Below are positions 23,924-31,787 of a stretch of DNA of 55,686 nucleotides, piece after piece; position 1 is the first letter of the stretch, and each line of letters begins with the position of its first letter. The translations under genes were made by a program, and so were the position numbers. The notes below the pieces were generated by a model, which ran no database searches, was not told the origin of the DNA, and worked only from the letters and a program-made list of their open reading frames with translations. The DNA lies in NCBI GenBank assembly GCA_035760705.1, contig DASTSL010000065.1:1-55686 (forward strand). Direction: 5' to 3'. This DNA is from Allomeiothermus sp035760705. GTDB taxonomy: Bacteria > Deinococcota > Deinococci > Deinococcales > Thermaceae.

Positions 23924-26407
23924 ATGTTTCGCTGGCGCAAAGCCCCTGCCGAACCCGCCGCCGTGATGGCGGCCCTGCACGAGGCGCTGCTCTCGGACGT
24001 GGAGCTCAAGCCGGTGCTGCGCAACCTGCTCTCGGCCACCACCCGCCAACTGGGGGCCGAGCGGGCCTCGATCTTTCTCTATCACCCCGCCGAACAGGAT
24101 CTGCGCGGGGAGGTAGCCTCGGGGGCTAATCAGACCGTCACCACCATCGCCCTGCCGCTCTCGAGGAAAGGCCCCGTTCAAGAGGCCTTTTTCGCTCCCC
24201 CCGAGGGCATCGCCAAGGAGGGAGAGTACCTGCTGCCTATCGTGTTGCAGGCGGCCCCCTCGGGCGGGAACCCCTACTGCTGGGTCACCCCGGAGCGCTC
24301 CTGCACCATCAGCCCCAAGGCCACCAAGGTCAACCGCGCGCTGGTCTGCCCCAGTTGCCGCCACTTCGGGGTGATGGGGGTGCTCTCCCTTGAGGGCCAG
24401 TTCCAGGAGGGGACCCGCGAACTGATGCCGCTGATCGCCCGCTCCACCGCGTTGGCGGTGCGGAACGCCCGGGTCTACGAGGAGGTGACCGAGAGCCGGG
24501 CCCGGCTGGCCCAGCGGAGCCGCCAGCTCGAGCTGGTGAGCGCGCTCTCCCGCCAGGTGGTGCGCAACCTGGACCTCAAGGCTATCCTCGAGACCCTGGC
24601 GGTGCGGCTCCACAAGGACTTCGGCTATTACCGGGTGACCATCGTGGTCAACCAGAATGACCTTTTGCAGGGGTTCCTCACGGTCAAGGAGGGGCAGGTC
24701 TTCAGCACCCAGGGGCATAGCCGCATCAGCATCCCCATCCAGGGCTCGAGCGACCCCATGGCCCAGGCTGCCCGCCTGCGCCGCCCGGTGCTCGCCACCA
24801 AGGGCCAGCTCCCCCCCTGGGTGGAAAGCGAGAGCATGGCGTTCGTGCCGATCACCGCCTTCTCGCCGACCTTCTTGGAGCCCGGTCAGCCCGCCCAGAC
24901 CCAGACCGATATGGAGGTGCTGGGGGTGGTGGCAGTGGATCACGGCCCCAAGGCCACCGAGGTAGCGGTGGAAGACCTGTGGTACGTGCAGCTTTTGTGC
25001 AACACCGCCGGGGTCGCCATCCGTAATGCGCGGGTCTACGCCGAGCAGGCCCGGCTCTCCGAAGCCTTGAACCTCGAGCGCACCAAGCTCACCGAGGCCC
25101 TCGAGCAGATGGGCGACGGGGTGATCGTGCTCGAGGAGTACGAGGGCTTCGCCAACCGCTTGGCCCGCGAGGCGCTGGGGCTGGACCGCGACGTGCGGCT
25201 CGACGATTTGCCCGATTACCTCTACCCCGCGCTGGAGGGGCGCGAACTCGAAGTCGAGCTGAAAGGCCGCACCTTTAGCGTGCTGGGCACCCGCGAGGGC
25301 AAGCTCAGCGTGCTGGTGCTGCACGAGATCACCCAGCGCAAGCTGGCCGAGCAGGCCGTGCGCGAGAGCGAGGCCCGCAATCGGGCCATCCTGCAAGCCA
25401 TTCCCGACATGCTCTTCGTGGTGAACCAAGAGGGGCGAATCCAGGAGTACAAGTCTGCCCGCGAGGAGCCCCTGGCGGTCCCCGCCGAGTTCTTCCTGGG
25501 CCGCACCCTCTCGGAGATCCTGCCCCCCGAACCGGCCAACCGGGCCATGGAGGCCTTGCACAAAGCGCTCACCCAGGGCAGCCTGCCCTTCTTCGAGTAC
25601 CAGATCCGGGTGGACGGGCGCTTACGCGACTACGAGGGCCGGGTGGTGCAGATCGCCCCGCAGCAGGGGCTGCTGATCATCCGCGACGTGACCCCGCAGA
25701 AGGACGCCGAGCGGATCAAAAGCGAATTCATCGCGGCGGTAAGCCACGAGCTACGCACCCCGCTGGCGGCCATCATGGGGTTCACCGAACTGCTCTCCGG
25801 CGGGGACATACCGCTCGAGGAGGGCCAGGAGTTCTTGAGGATCATCTACGACAACGGGCGGCGGCTGAAGAACATGGTGGATAACCTGCTCGATTCCTCG
25901 CGGCTCGAGGCCGGGCGCTTCGAGGTCTACAAACGCCCGGTGCAGCTCGAAGAGACCCTGCGGGGGGTCGCCGACAGCTTTACCGGGGTGGCCCAGCTCT
26001 CGCAGGTCGAATTCCGCCGCGAACTCCCCCCGCTCCCGCCGGTCGAGGCCGACCCCGACCGCATCGGGCAGGTGGTGGGGAACCTGCTCTCCAACGCCTT
26101 CAAGTTCACCCCCAAGGGCGGGCGGGTTACGCTGCGGGCCACGCTCGAGGAGGATAGCCTAAAGGTACAGGTCGAAGACACCGGCCCGGGCATCCCCGAA
26201 TCCGAAAAGAACCGACTGTTCCAGCGCTACGGGCGAACCCAGAGCGCGGTTTCGCGCGGGGTATCGGGTACGGGGTTGGGGCTTTACATCTCCAAGGCCA
26301 TCGTGGAGGCCCACGGCGGGCGGATCTGGGTGGACTCGGAGGTGGGCAGGGGCACCACCTTCAGCCTAGTGCTGCCCCTCCATTCAGCTCAGCCGCAACC
26401 AGCCTGA
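23924..26407 (+). CDS. cytosolic sensor histidine kinase, GAF-GAF-PAS-PAS-HisKA-HATPase
   Basis: The 827-residue kinase has no membrane segments. Order: GAF 1 (about 10-185), GAF 2 (about 205-375), a PAS-like segment (385-470), a second PAS (480-595), the dimerisation helix with the phospho-accepting His608 in AAVSHELRTPLAAIMGF, and the ATP-binding domain with NLLSNAFKF, DTGPGIP and GTGLGLYI. GAF 1 carries four Cys in the pattern C-x7-C-x14-C-x2-C (119, 127, 142, 145), which suggests a metal or Fe-S site for redox or gas sensing. Its 3' end overlaps the convergent CheY-like gene by 47 bases. The partner regulator is not certain; that receiver is the obvious candidate. Confidence 0.9.
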   Translation: MFRWRKAPAEPAAVMAALHEALLSDVELKPVLRNLLSATTRQLGAERASIFLYHPAEQDLRGEVASGANQTVTTIALPLSRKGPVQEAFFAPPEGIAKEGEYLLPIVLQAAPSGGNPYCWVTPERSCTISPKATKVNRALVCPSCRHFGVMGVLSLEGQFQEGTRELMPLIARSTALAVRNARVYEEVTESRARLAQRSRQLELVSALSRQVVRNLDLKAILETLAVRLHKDFGYYRVTIVVNQNDLLQGFLTVKEGQVFSTQGHSRISIPIQGSSDPMAQAARLRRPVLATKGQLPPWVESESMAFVPITAFSPTFLEPGQPAQTQTDMEVLGVVAVDHGPKATEVAVEDLWYVQLLCNTAGVAIRNARVYAEQARLSEALNLERTKLTEALEQMGDGVIVLEEYEGFANRLAREALGLDRDVRLDDLPDYLYPALEGRELEVELKGRTFSVLGTREGKLSVLVLHEITQRKLAEQAVRESEARNRAILQAIPDMLFVVNQEGRIQEYKSAREEPLAVPAEFFLGRTLSEILPPEPANRAMEALHKALTQGSLPFFEYQIRVDGRLRDYEGRVVQIAPQQGLLIIRDVTPQKDAERIKSEFIAAVSHELRTPLAAIMGFTELLSGGDIPLEEGQEFLRIIYDNGRRLKNMVDNLLDSSRLEAGRFEVYKRPVQLEETLRGVADSFTGVAQLSQVEFRRELPPLPPVEADPDRIGQVVGNLLSNAFKFTPKGGRVTLRATLEEDSLKVQVEDTGPGIPESEKNRLFQRYGRTQSAVSRGVSGTGLGLYISKAIVEAHGGRIWVDSEVGRGTTFSLVLPLHSAQPQPA

Positions 26408-26738
26408 GCAGTTCCTCCCCGCGAAAGGGTTTGGCCAAGAAGGCCTTGGCCCCCAGCTCGAGCGCGGTTTCCTCGTCGCGCTGGCTGCTGCGGGCCGAGA
26501 TCACCACCACCGGGGGGGTTCCGCGCACGGCCAGCTTTTGCAAAAGCTCGAGCCCGTCCATCACCGGCATAGCGATGTCGGTAACGACTAATCGGATCTC
26601 CGGGTGTTGCAGCAAGACTTCCAGCGCCTCAGCCCCGTGGGCGGCCTGAAACACCTGATAACCCGCGTTGGAAAGGATGCGGGTCACCAATAGGCGCATG
26701 TGGGGTTCATCGTCTACCACGAGGAGGGTCGCGGCCAT
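26361..26738 (-). CDS. single-domain CheY-like response regulator
   Basis: The 125-residue receiver domain has the acidic pocket VVDDEP (Asp9, Asp10), phospho-acceptor Asp54 in VVTDIAMPVMDG, the Ser in VVISARSS and Lys103 in LAKPF. There is no output domain, so it acts by protein contact or in a phosphorelay, plausibly with the overlapping convergent kinase. The ATG at 26738 is the family start; upstream in-frame codons are not conserved. Its promoter has a paired GTAACGC box like that of the ATP-grasp cluster. Confidence 0.9.
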   Translation of the reverse strand: MAATLLVVDDEPHMRLLVTRILSNAGYQVFQAAHGAEALEVLLQHPEIRLVVTDIAMPVMDGLELLQKLAVRGTPPVVVISARSSQRDEETALELGAKAFLAKPFRGEELLRLVAAELNGGAALG

Positions 26739-26825
26739 AGCATCTGCTCCAAGTTTAGACCATTCATATAAACCCACGCGTGATTTTAAGACGGTCATGG
26801 GGTCAGCCTCGAGTTTCCTAGGGAC

Positions 26826-26858
26826 AGCTTAGAAGAGCCTGCGTTACGCTGGCGTTAC
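26826..26858 (-). promoter_or_regulatory. paired GTAACGC box and -10 box (receiver gene promoter)
   Basis: Minus strand: GTAACGC-N4-GTAACGC (two exact 7-mers, 11-bp period), then 9 bases, then -10 TAAGCT (26826-26831). The same layout occurs at 50051-50083. Direct 7-mers with 11-bp period overlapping the -35 position are typical of OmpR/PhoB-type activators. Confidence 0.6.
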
Positions 26859-26932
26859 CGCGGGAGAAGCCCCTGGCGCGGGCGGGCCTCGAGCACTTCA
26901 TCTTTCCCGCCGCATCCTTGCCGGCCATCAGG

Positions 26933-26938
26933 GATAAT
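26933..26938 (+). promoter_or_regulatory. -10 box of leaderless promoter for the transporter ATPase gene
   Basis: GATAAT ends 6 bases before the GTG at 26945, supporting that start over the ATG at 26918. Confidence 0.5.
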
Positions 26939-26944
26939 CGAAGG

Positions 26945-27919
26945 GTGCTGCAGGTGGAGGACGTGCGCAAAAGCTACCCCGGTTTCGCCCTCGAGGCTAC
27001 CCTGGAAGTCCCGCCGGGGCAGACCCTGGCCCTTTTGGGGCCCTCGGGCTCGGGGAAGAGCACCCTGCTGCGGCTGGTGGCGGGCCTCGAGACCCCCGAC
27101 GCCGGGCGGATCACCTTTAGCGAGACCGACCTCACCCCCCTCCCCCCCGAGCGGCGGGGGGTGGGGCTGGTGTTCCAGGACTATGCTCTCTTCCCGCACC
27201 TCACCGTCTACGAGAACATCGCCTTTGGCCTGCGGGAAAGGCGCTGGAACGAGGCTCGGATCGAGGCTCGAGTGCGGGAGATGCTCGAGCTGACCCACCT
27301 CCTCCCCCACGCCCGCAAACGCCCCGAAGCGCTCTCCGGCGGCGAACGCCAGCGGGTGGCCCTGGCCCGGTCCCTGGCCCCCGAGCCCCGGCTGCTGCTC
27401 CTCGACGAACCCCTAGGGGCCTTGGATCTGCGGCTCCGGGAGGAGCTTCTGCTCGAGCTGCGGGACATCCTGAACCACACCCCGGTCACGGCGGTGGTGG
27501 TGACCCACGACCAGGCCGAGGCCTTTTTGCTGGCCGACCGGGTGGCGGTGATGCGCGAGGGCCGGGTGGTGCAATCGGACACCCCGGAGCGGCTCTACGC
27601 CCGGCCTCGGGACATCTGGACGGCGCAATTCTTGGGGCACAAAAATGTTTTGAGTGCCCAGGAGAGCCGAAGCCTGGGTCTGCCCGAAGTTCCCCACCTG
27701 GTTCCCCTGGCTGCCCTCGAGATCGGCCAAGGACAAGATGCCCGGGTGCTCGAGCGCCTCTTCTACGGGAGCCGGGTGGGGTTGTGGCTGGAGTTCCGGG
27801 GGCTCAAGCTCTACTGGGAAGGCCCCGACCCAGGGCTAAAGGAGGGCCAGACCACCGGCCTTACGATCCGGCTCGAGCACCTTCTGGCCCTGGAAAAGGA
27901 GCCCGCACCCCGCCCATGA
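26945..27919 (+). CDS. ABC transporter ATP-binding protein, ThiQ/FbpC-like
   Basis: The 324-residue ATPase has Walker A GPSGSGKST, Q-loop LVFQDYALFPHLTV, signature LSGGERQRVALARSL, Walker B LLLLDEPLGALD, switch His in VVVTHDQAEAF and a C-terminal TOBE-like regulatory domain (about 230-320). No permease or binding protein is next to it. Its stop overlaps the start of thiamine pyrophosphokinase (ATGA), so thiamine uptake is the best guess, but iron or sulfate transporters have the same architecture. GTG 26945 is chosen for its position after the -10 box. Confidence 0.85.
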   Translation: MLQVEDVRKSYPGFALEATLEVPPGQTLALLGPSGSGKSTLLRLVAGLETPDAGRITFSETDLTPLPPERRGVGLVFQDYALFPHLTVYENIAFGLRERRWNEARIEARVREMLELTHLLPHARKRPEALSGGERQRVALARSLAPEPRLLLLDEPLGALDLRLREELLLELRDILNHTPVTAVVVTHDQAEAFLLADRVAVMREGRVVQSDTPERLYARPRDIWTAQFLGHKNVLSAQESRSLGLPEVPHLVPLAALEIGQGQDARVLERLFYGSRVGLWLEFRGLKLYWEGPDPGLKEGQTTGLTIRLEHLLALEKEPAPRP

Positions 27920-28551
27920 GCCGCTTCGTGATCCTCCTCTCGGGGCCGCTCAAGCCCACCGCCCGCCTGCAGGCCGAGCTGGTCGGGGCCCGAACCATCG
28001 CTGCTGACGGCGGAATGGCCCACGCCGCCCCGCTCGGTGTGGAACCCGAACTCTGGGTGGGCGACTTCGACTCGAGCCCCCCCGAACTGCAAAACCGCTA
28101 CGCCCATGTCCCCCGCCAGGTCTATCCCACCGGCAAGGACAAAACCGACGGCGAACTCGCCCTCGAGGCGGCCCTAGCCCGGGGGGCCCGCGAACTCTTG
28201 TTCCTGGGCGCCCTCGGCGGGCGCACCGATCAAACCCTGAACCACCTCAACTTGGCCCTCCGGCTAGCGGAGCAGGGCCTAAGGGTACGGCTCTCGAGCG
28301 GAACTGAAGAAGCTTACCCACTGCTACCCGGAAAGCTCAGGCTCGAGCTAGCGCCGGGAACCCGGCTCAGCGTGGTGGGCTTTAGCGACCTGGAGGGTTT
28401 GAGCCTGAGGGGGGTGCGCTGGCCGCTCGAGGGGGCTAGCGTGAAACTGGGCTCAAGCCTCACCCTCTCCAACGAGGCCCTAGGCCCGGTGGGGCTCGAG
28501 CTTTCTAACGGCTACGGCGCGATCTTCGTCTATCTCGACCCTTCAGCCTAA
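27916..28551 (+). CDS. thiN: thiamine pyrophosphokinase
   Basis: The 211-residue enzyme transfers pyrophosphate from ATP to thiamine. Family motifs: TIAADGGMAHA, WVGDFDSSP, YPTGKDKTDGELAL and LGALGGRTDQTLNHLNLAL, then the C-terminal beta domain with GLSLRGVRWPL and LSNGYGAIFVYLD. The ATG overlaps the TGA of the ATPase gene upstream, so both are made from one mRNA, consistent with salvage of imported thiamine to the coenzyme form. Confidence 0.9.
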   Translation: MSRFVILLSGPLKPTARLQAELVGARTIAADGGMAHAAPLGVEPELWVGDFDSSPPELQNRYAHVPRQVYPTGKDKTDGELALEAALARGARELLFLGALGGRTDQTLNHLNLALRLAEQGLRVRLSSGTEEAYPLLPGKLRLELAPGTRLSVVGFSDLEGLSLRGVRWPLEGASVKLGSSLTLSNEALGPVGLELSNGYGAIFVYLDPSA

Positions 28552-28574
28552 ATACAAAACGGGTAACAACCCCG

Positions 28575-28580
28575 TAGCAT
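28575..28580 (+). promoter_or_regulatory. -10 box of leaderless promoter for the DUF1028 gene
   Basis: TAGCAT ends 6 bases before the ATG at 28587. Confidence 0.55.
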
Positions 28581-28586
28581 AAACCC

Positions 28587-29483
28587 ATGACCCCAATCGC
28601 CACCTTCTCGCTCGTCGCCCGCGACCCCGAAACCGGCGACTTGGGCGTGGCCGTCGCCAGCAAGTTTTTGGCGGTGGGCTTCGTGGTGCCCTGGCTCGAG
28701 GCCGGGGTGGGCGCCGTGGCCACCCAGTCGTACGCCAACCCCCAGTTTGGCCCGCAAGGGCTAGCCCTGATGAAAGCCGGGGCAGGCATGGACGAGGTGC
28801 TCGCCACCTTCCGCCGCACCGATCCGGGCCTCGAGACCCGTCAGTTCGGGTTGGTCAATGCCCAGGGCGAAAGCCTCACCTTTACCGGGGCGGAGTGCCA
28901 CGCCTGGGCCGGGGGCCAAGCGGGCCCCAATTACGCCGCGCAGGGTAACATCCTGGCCGGGCCGGAAGTGGTGGAGGCGCTGGTCGAGACTTTCCTGGAC
29001 CGAGAGGACTTGCCCTTCCCAAAGCGCCTGACGGCAGCTTTGCTGGCCGCCGACCGAGCCGGAGGGGACAAGCGGGGACGGCAATCGGCAGCCTTGGTGG
29101 TGGTGGGAGCGGGCAAGGGCTATGGCGGGATGGATCGCTGGATTGATCTACGGGTGGACGACCACCCCGACCCCTGCGCCCAGCTCGAGCGCCTGCTGGG
29201 GATCCACCGCCTCCTCTTCAGCAAACCGCAAAGCCCCGACCCGCTCTCGCCGGAAGACATCGCCTGGATCCAAGCGGTGCTGAACCGAGAAGGACACCAT
29301 GCCGTAGCCATCAGTGGGGTCTGGGACGAAGCCACCGAGAAAGCCTTCGCTGGGCTGATCGGGATCGAAAACCTGGAGGAGCGCTACCCCGGCGGGCCCT
29401 ACCTGGACCGGGAAGCCTTGCATTATCTGAAAGAGAAGTTCGGCCCGGCGGACCCTGATTCGACCTCGAGCCCAACCCGCTAG
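28587..29483 (+). CDS. DUF1028 family protein with C-terminal peptidoglycan-binding-like domain
   Basis: The 298-residue protein begins MTPIATFSLVARDPETGDLG, the hallmark of DUF1028, whose fold resembles Ntn hydrolases; further family stretches are VAVASKFLAVGFVVPW, GAVATQSYANP and VTFAGAECHAWAGG-like LTFTGAECHAWAGG. After about residue 225 a short domain (PEDIAWIQAVLNREGHHAV onward) resembles the peptidoglycan-binding repeat often fused to this family. There is no signal peptide, so the location is cytosolic by sequence. The biochemical role of the family is not known to me. The gene has its own leaderless promoter. Confidence 0.85.
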   Translation: MTPIATFSLVARDPETGDLGVAVASKFLAVGFVVPWLEAGVGAVATQSYANPQFGPQGLALMKAGAGMDEVLATFRRTDPGLETRQFGLVNAQGESLTFTGAECHAWAGGQAGPNYAAQGNILAGPEVVEALVETFLDREDLPFPKRLTAALLAADRAGGDKRGRQSAALVVVGAGKGYGGMDRWIDLRVDDHPDPCAQLERLLGIHRLLFSKPQSPDPLSPEDIAWIQAVLNREGHHAVAISGVWDEATEKAFAGLIGIENLEERYPGGPYLDREALHYLKEKFGPADPDSTSSPTR

Positions 29484-29576
29484 ATGGCCGGAGGGAGATC
29501 TGCTGGGGGATGGATGGGGCGCAATTCCCGCATCCACTACCGGCCTCGCATCTCGCATCTTCATGATGGAGACGCT

Positions 29577-29582
29577 TAGAAT
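29577..29582 (+). promoter_or_regulatory. -10 box upstream of the Nudix gene
   Basis: TAGAAT lies 18 bases before the GTG at 29601, leaving a short leader that includes GGGTGAGG as ribosome site. Confidence 0.45.
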
Positions 29583-29600
29583 CTAAGGCAGGGTGAGGCC

Positions 29601-29990
29601 GTGAGCGTTCTGGGAGCCGGAGGGGTGGTTTTCAACCAGGCGGGCGAGGTGCTGCTCCTGCGGGACCGCATGGGTTACTGGGTGTTCCCCAAAGGCCACG
29701 TGGACCAAGGAGAAAGCCTCGAGCAGGCCGCGATCCGCGAGGTCCAAGAGGAGACCGGCATCCGGGCCCAGGTGGTGGCCGAACTCTCCCCCACCCGCTA
29801 CACCAACAACAAAGGCATCCAGCGGGAAATCCGCTGGTTTTTGATGCGCGGCGAGGGGAAAGCCCAGCTCGAGCCCGGCATGACCGGGGTGGGCTTCTTC
29901 GAGCCCGAGGAAGCCCGGCGGCTGCTGGCCTTCCCCGACGACCTTAGCCTTTTGCAAGAGGCCCTGAAGTTTGCCGGAGGTGCGGTTTGA
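29601..29990 (+). CDS. Nudix hydrolase, diadenosine polyphosphate hydrolase-like
   Basis: The 129-residue protein has a full Nudix box: GHVDQGES near residue 34, then AIREVQEETGI, matching GX5EX7REUXEEXGU. The preceding WVFPKGHVDQGE and following RYTNNKGIQREIRWFLM resemble Ndx1-type enzymes of Thermus that cut Ap6A and similar dinucleotides, so this substrate is a reasonable inference. GTG start with GGGTGAGG upstream. The TTG start of the next gene overlaps its stop by four bases. Confidence 0.88.
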   Translation: MSVLGAGGVVFNQAGEVLLLRDRMGYWVFPKGHVDQGESLEQAAIREVQEETGIRAQVVAELSPTRYTNNKGIQREIRWFLMRGEGKAQLEPGMTGVGFFEPEEARRLLAFPDDLSLLQEALKFAGGAV

Positions 29991-30691
29991 GCGTTTATCG
30001 GCTCGAGGACTGGGAACCCAAGATCCACCCGTCGGCCTTCATCGCCCCCGAAGCGGCGGTGATCGGGCGGGTGGAAGTCGGGGAGGGGGCTTCGCTGTGG
30101 TTCGGCGCGGTGGCGCGGGGCGATGCCGAGAAAATCGTGATCGGAGCGGGGAGCAACGTACAAGACGGGGCAATCCTGCACGCCGACCCCGGCGATCCCT
30201 GTCTGTTGGGCAAGAATGTGACGGTGGGCCACCGGGCGGTGGTCCACGGGGCCATCGTGGAGGACGGGGCCCTGATCGGGGTCGGGGCGGTGGTGCTCAA
30301 CAAGGCCAAAATCGGCAAAGGGGCGGTGGTGGGGGCCGGAGCCCTGGTGCCGAGCGGGATGGAAGTACCCGAAGGGATGCTGGTGGTGGGGGTTCCGGCC
30401 AAGGTCAAAGGCCCCGCCGAAAAGCCCCAGAACGCCCCACGCTACCGGGCTCTGGCCCAGCGCTACAAGGGCGGGCTGTACGAGGTCAAGGCGATGCCCC
30501 GTTACCGCCTCACACTGCGGGGCCAGGACGCCCTCAACCCCTTCAGCGACCTGCACCTCTCGCTCAAACGCGAGCAGCCCCAGGCTATCGGGCTCCTCAA
30601 GAGCGTGGCCGAGGGGAAATTGGAGGGGCTCGAGGGCAATAACCCCACCCTGCAACTCCTCCTCAGCGAAGGGCTGCTCAGCCAAAGCTAA
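29987..30691 (+). CDS. gamma-carbonic anhydrase-like hexapeptide-repeat protein
   Basis: The 234-residue protein has a left-handed beta-helix (about residues 10-135) with the metal His residues in QDGAILHADPG (His61) and TVGHRAVVHG (two His), and GARGD-like AVARGDAEKIVIG, as in the gamma-carbonic anhydrase family. The helical C-terminal part (from about 145) is longer than the minimal family length, ending in a Leu-rich tail. The TTG start overlaps the previous stop (TTGA), which makes translation coupled to the Nudix gene. Carbonic anhydrase activity is not certain. Confidence 0.85.
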   Translation: MSVYRLEDWEPKIHPSAFIAPEAAVIGRVEVGEGASLWFGAVARGDAEKIVIGAGSNVQDGAILHADPGDPCLLGKNVTVGHRAVVHGAIVEDGALIGVGAVVLNKAKIGKGAVVGAGALVPSGMEVPEGMLVVGVPAKVKGPAEKPQNAPRYRALAQRYKGGLYEVKAMPRYRLTLRGQDALNPFSDLHLSLKREQPQAIGLLKSVAEGKLEGLEGNNPTLQLLLSEGLLSQS

Positions 30692-30727
30692 CACGGTCGG
30701 CATAGCTCAACTAAAACCCATCCGTGG

Positions 30728-30768
30728 TGTCACACTTTTGTCACAGGGACTCCTCTAAGCTCTACCCT
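30728..30768 (+). promoter_or_regulatory. copper operon promoter with paired TGTCACA box
   Basis: TGTCACA at 30728-30734 and again at 30739-30745 (11-bp period) are followed after 10 bases by TAAGCT (30756-30761) and, alternatively, TACCCT (30763-30768), which is 6 bases before the ATG. The box resembles the 7+4+7 layout of PhoB-type sites. Confidence 0.5.
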
Positions 30769-30774
30769 TAGAGG

Positions 30775-31191
30775 ATGGCCTTCGGGCTTCCGTCCCCCCG
30801 GACGAGGCCCTTGGCCCCTCGAAGAGGGATTCCCGTGCGCGCCCATCCGGCCAAACCCGCCCGCCCCTGGCATCCGTGGGCGCTGGCTTGGCTGGTTCTT
30901 TTGCTGCTGGTGGCCTCCACCGCTCACGCCTTGCGCGGCGGGCCGATGCTGTGGGATACGGCGGCCCCCATGCCCCACGCCGCCCACGACCCACCTGCCT
31001 CCCCCCAGACCGCCCCGCACGACCACTGCCTGCTCTGCACGATCCAGTTCACCGAGCCCGGCCCGAGTAGCGAGTGCCCGGTGGCCTGGGGTGGCCCCAA
31101 GCATCAGCCCGCGCTGCTTTTCAGCTCCCCTCAGCAACAACGCGTCCACTATCTGCCGACCGCCAGCCGGGCTCCCCCCACGAGGGCTTGA
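30775..31191 (+). CDS. small membrane-anchored protein, DUF2946-like, copper operon
   Basis: The 138-residue frame (or 118 residues from GTG 30835) has one hydrophobic segment WALAWLVLLLLVASTAHA and then a likely extracytoplasmic region with PHDHCLLCTIQF, a His/Cys cluster like the HxxC-type motif of DUF2946 proteins found in copper loci, and further His residues. It heads the copper-handling operon, so metal binding is a reasonable inference. The N-terminal 20 residues are basic and Pro-rich, which makes the later start a real alternative. Confidence 0.6.
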   Translation: MAFGLPSPRTRPLAPRRGIPVRAHPAKPARPWHPWALAWLVLLLLVASTAHALRGGPMLWDTAAPMPHAAHDPPASPQTAPHDHCLLCTIQFTEPGPSSECPVAWGGPKHQPALLFSSPQQQRVHYLPTASRAPPTRA

Positions 31192-31244
31192 GCTTTCCGT
31201 GTCGGCCCGCCCCGAAGGCGGGATGGGGTTCGTCCTTGCCTCAC

Positions 31245-31260
31245 CCCGGCTCGAGCCGGG
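31245..31260. repeat. 16-bp perfect palindrome
   Basis: CCCGGCTCGAGCCGGG in the spacer between the DUF2946-like and YcnI genes, centred on CTCGAG. It may form a hairpin in the mRNA; there is no T-run. Confidence 0.6.
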
Positions 31261-31324
31261 CGGGCTATGCCACCCCAAAGCCCTCGAACCCGACCGGTGC
31301 TCACCGGTCCACAGGAGTACTCCC

Positions 31325-31777
31325 ATGAAGATTTCTCGCTGGATCGCTTTGCTCGTTCTCGCCCTGCTTCCTAGCGTTTTCGCCCACGCCACCGTCCGCA
31401 CCGAGTCCGGCGCGGCGGAGTCCAAGGCCGGGGGCTCGGAGACCTACCGCCTCCAGGTCCCGGTGGAAAAACCCCTGGCCACCGTCGAGGTCCGGCTGGT
31501 GGTGCCGCAAGGCTTCGTGCTCACCCGCTTCCTGCAAACCCCCGGCTGGGAGCGCACCGTAGTCAAGGACGCCAACGGCCTGATCACCGAGGTCACCTGG
31601 AGGGGCCGGATCGAAGAGGGGGAGTTCGCCCGCTTCATCTTCCAGGGTCGCAATCCCCAAGCGCCCACTAAGCTGTACTGGAAGGTGTACCAGAAGTACG
31701 CCGACGGCAGCGTGGTAGCCTGGGATAAAGAAGACCCCAGCGCCGATACCCCAGCTTCGTCGGTGGAGATCAAGTAA
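31325..31777 (+). CDS. YcnI-family copper-binding protein (DUF1775)
   Basis: The 150-residue exported protein has the signal peptide MKISRWIALLVLALLPSVFA, after which the mature chain begins with His (HATVRTESG). In YcnI relatives this N-terminal His forms the copper site with nearby acidic and Trp residues. GGSETYRLQVPVEKPLATVEVRL, LVVPQGFVLTRF and a WRGRIEEGEFARFIFQGR strand are family-like. There is no C-terminal anchor. The ribosome site AGGAG precedes the ATG. Next to PCuAC, CopC and CopD genes, it probably takes part in periplasmic copper delivery or tolerance. Confidence 0.85.
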   Translation: MKISRWIALLVLALLPSVFAHATVRTESGAAESKAGGSETYRLQVPVEKPLATVEVRLVVPQGFVLTRFLQTPGWERTVVKDANGLITEVTWRGRIEEGEFARFIFQGRNPQAPTKLYWKVYQKYADGSVVAWDKEDPSADTPASSVEIK

Positions 31778-31787
31778 GGAGGTTTAG

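Noticed and set aside
23915..25561. 548-codon minus-strand open frame
   Set aside because: It is the antisense of the sensor kinase gene, whose domains are clear; its His/Gly/Leu-rich composition is an artefact of high GC at third positions.
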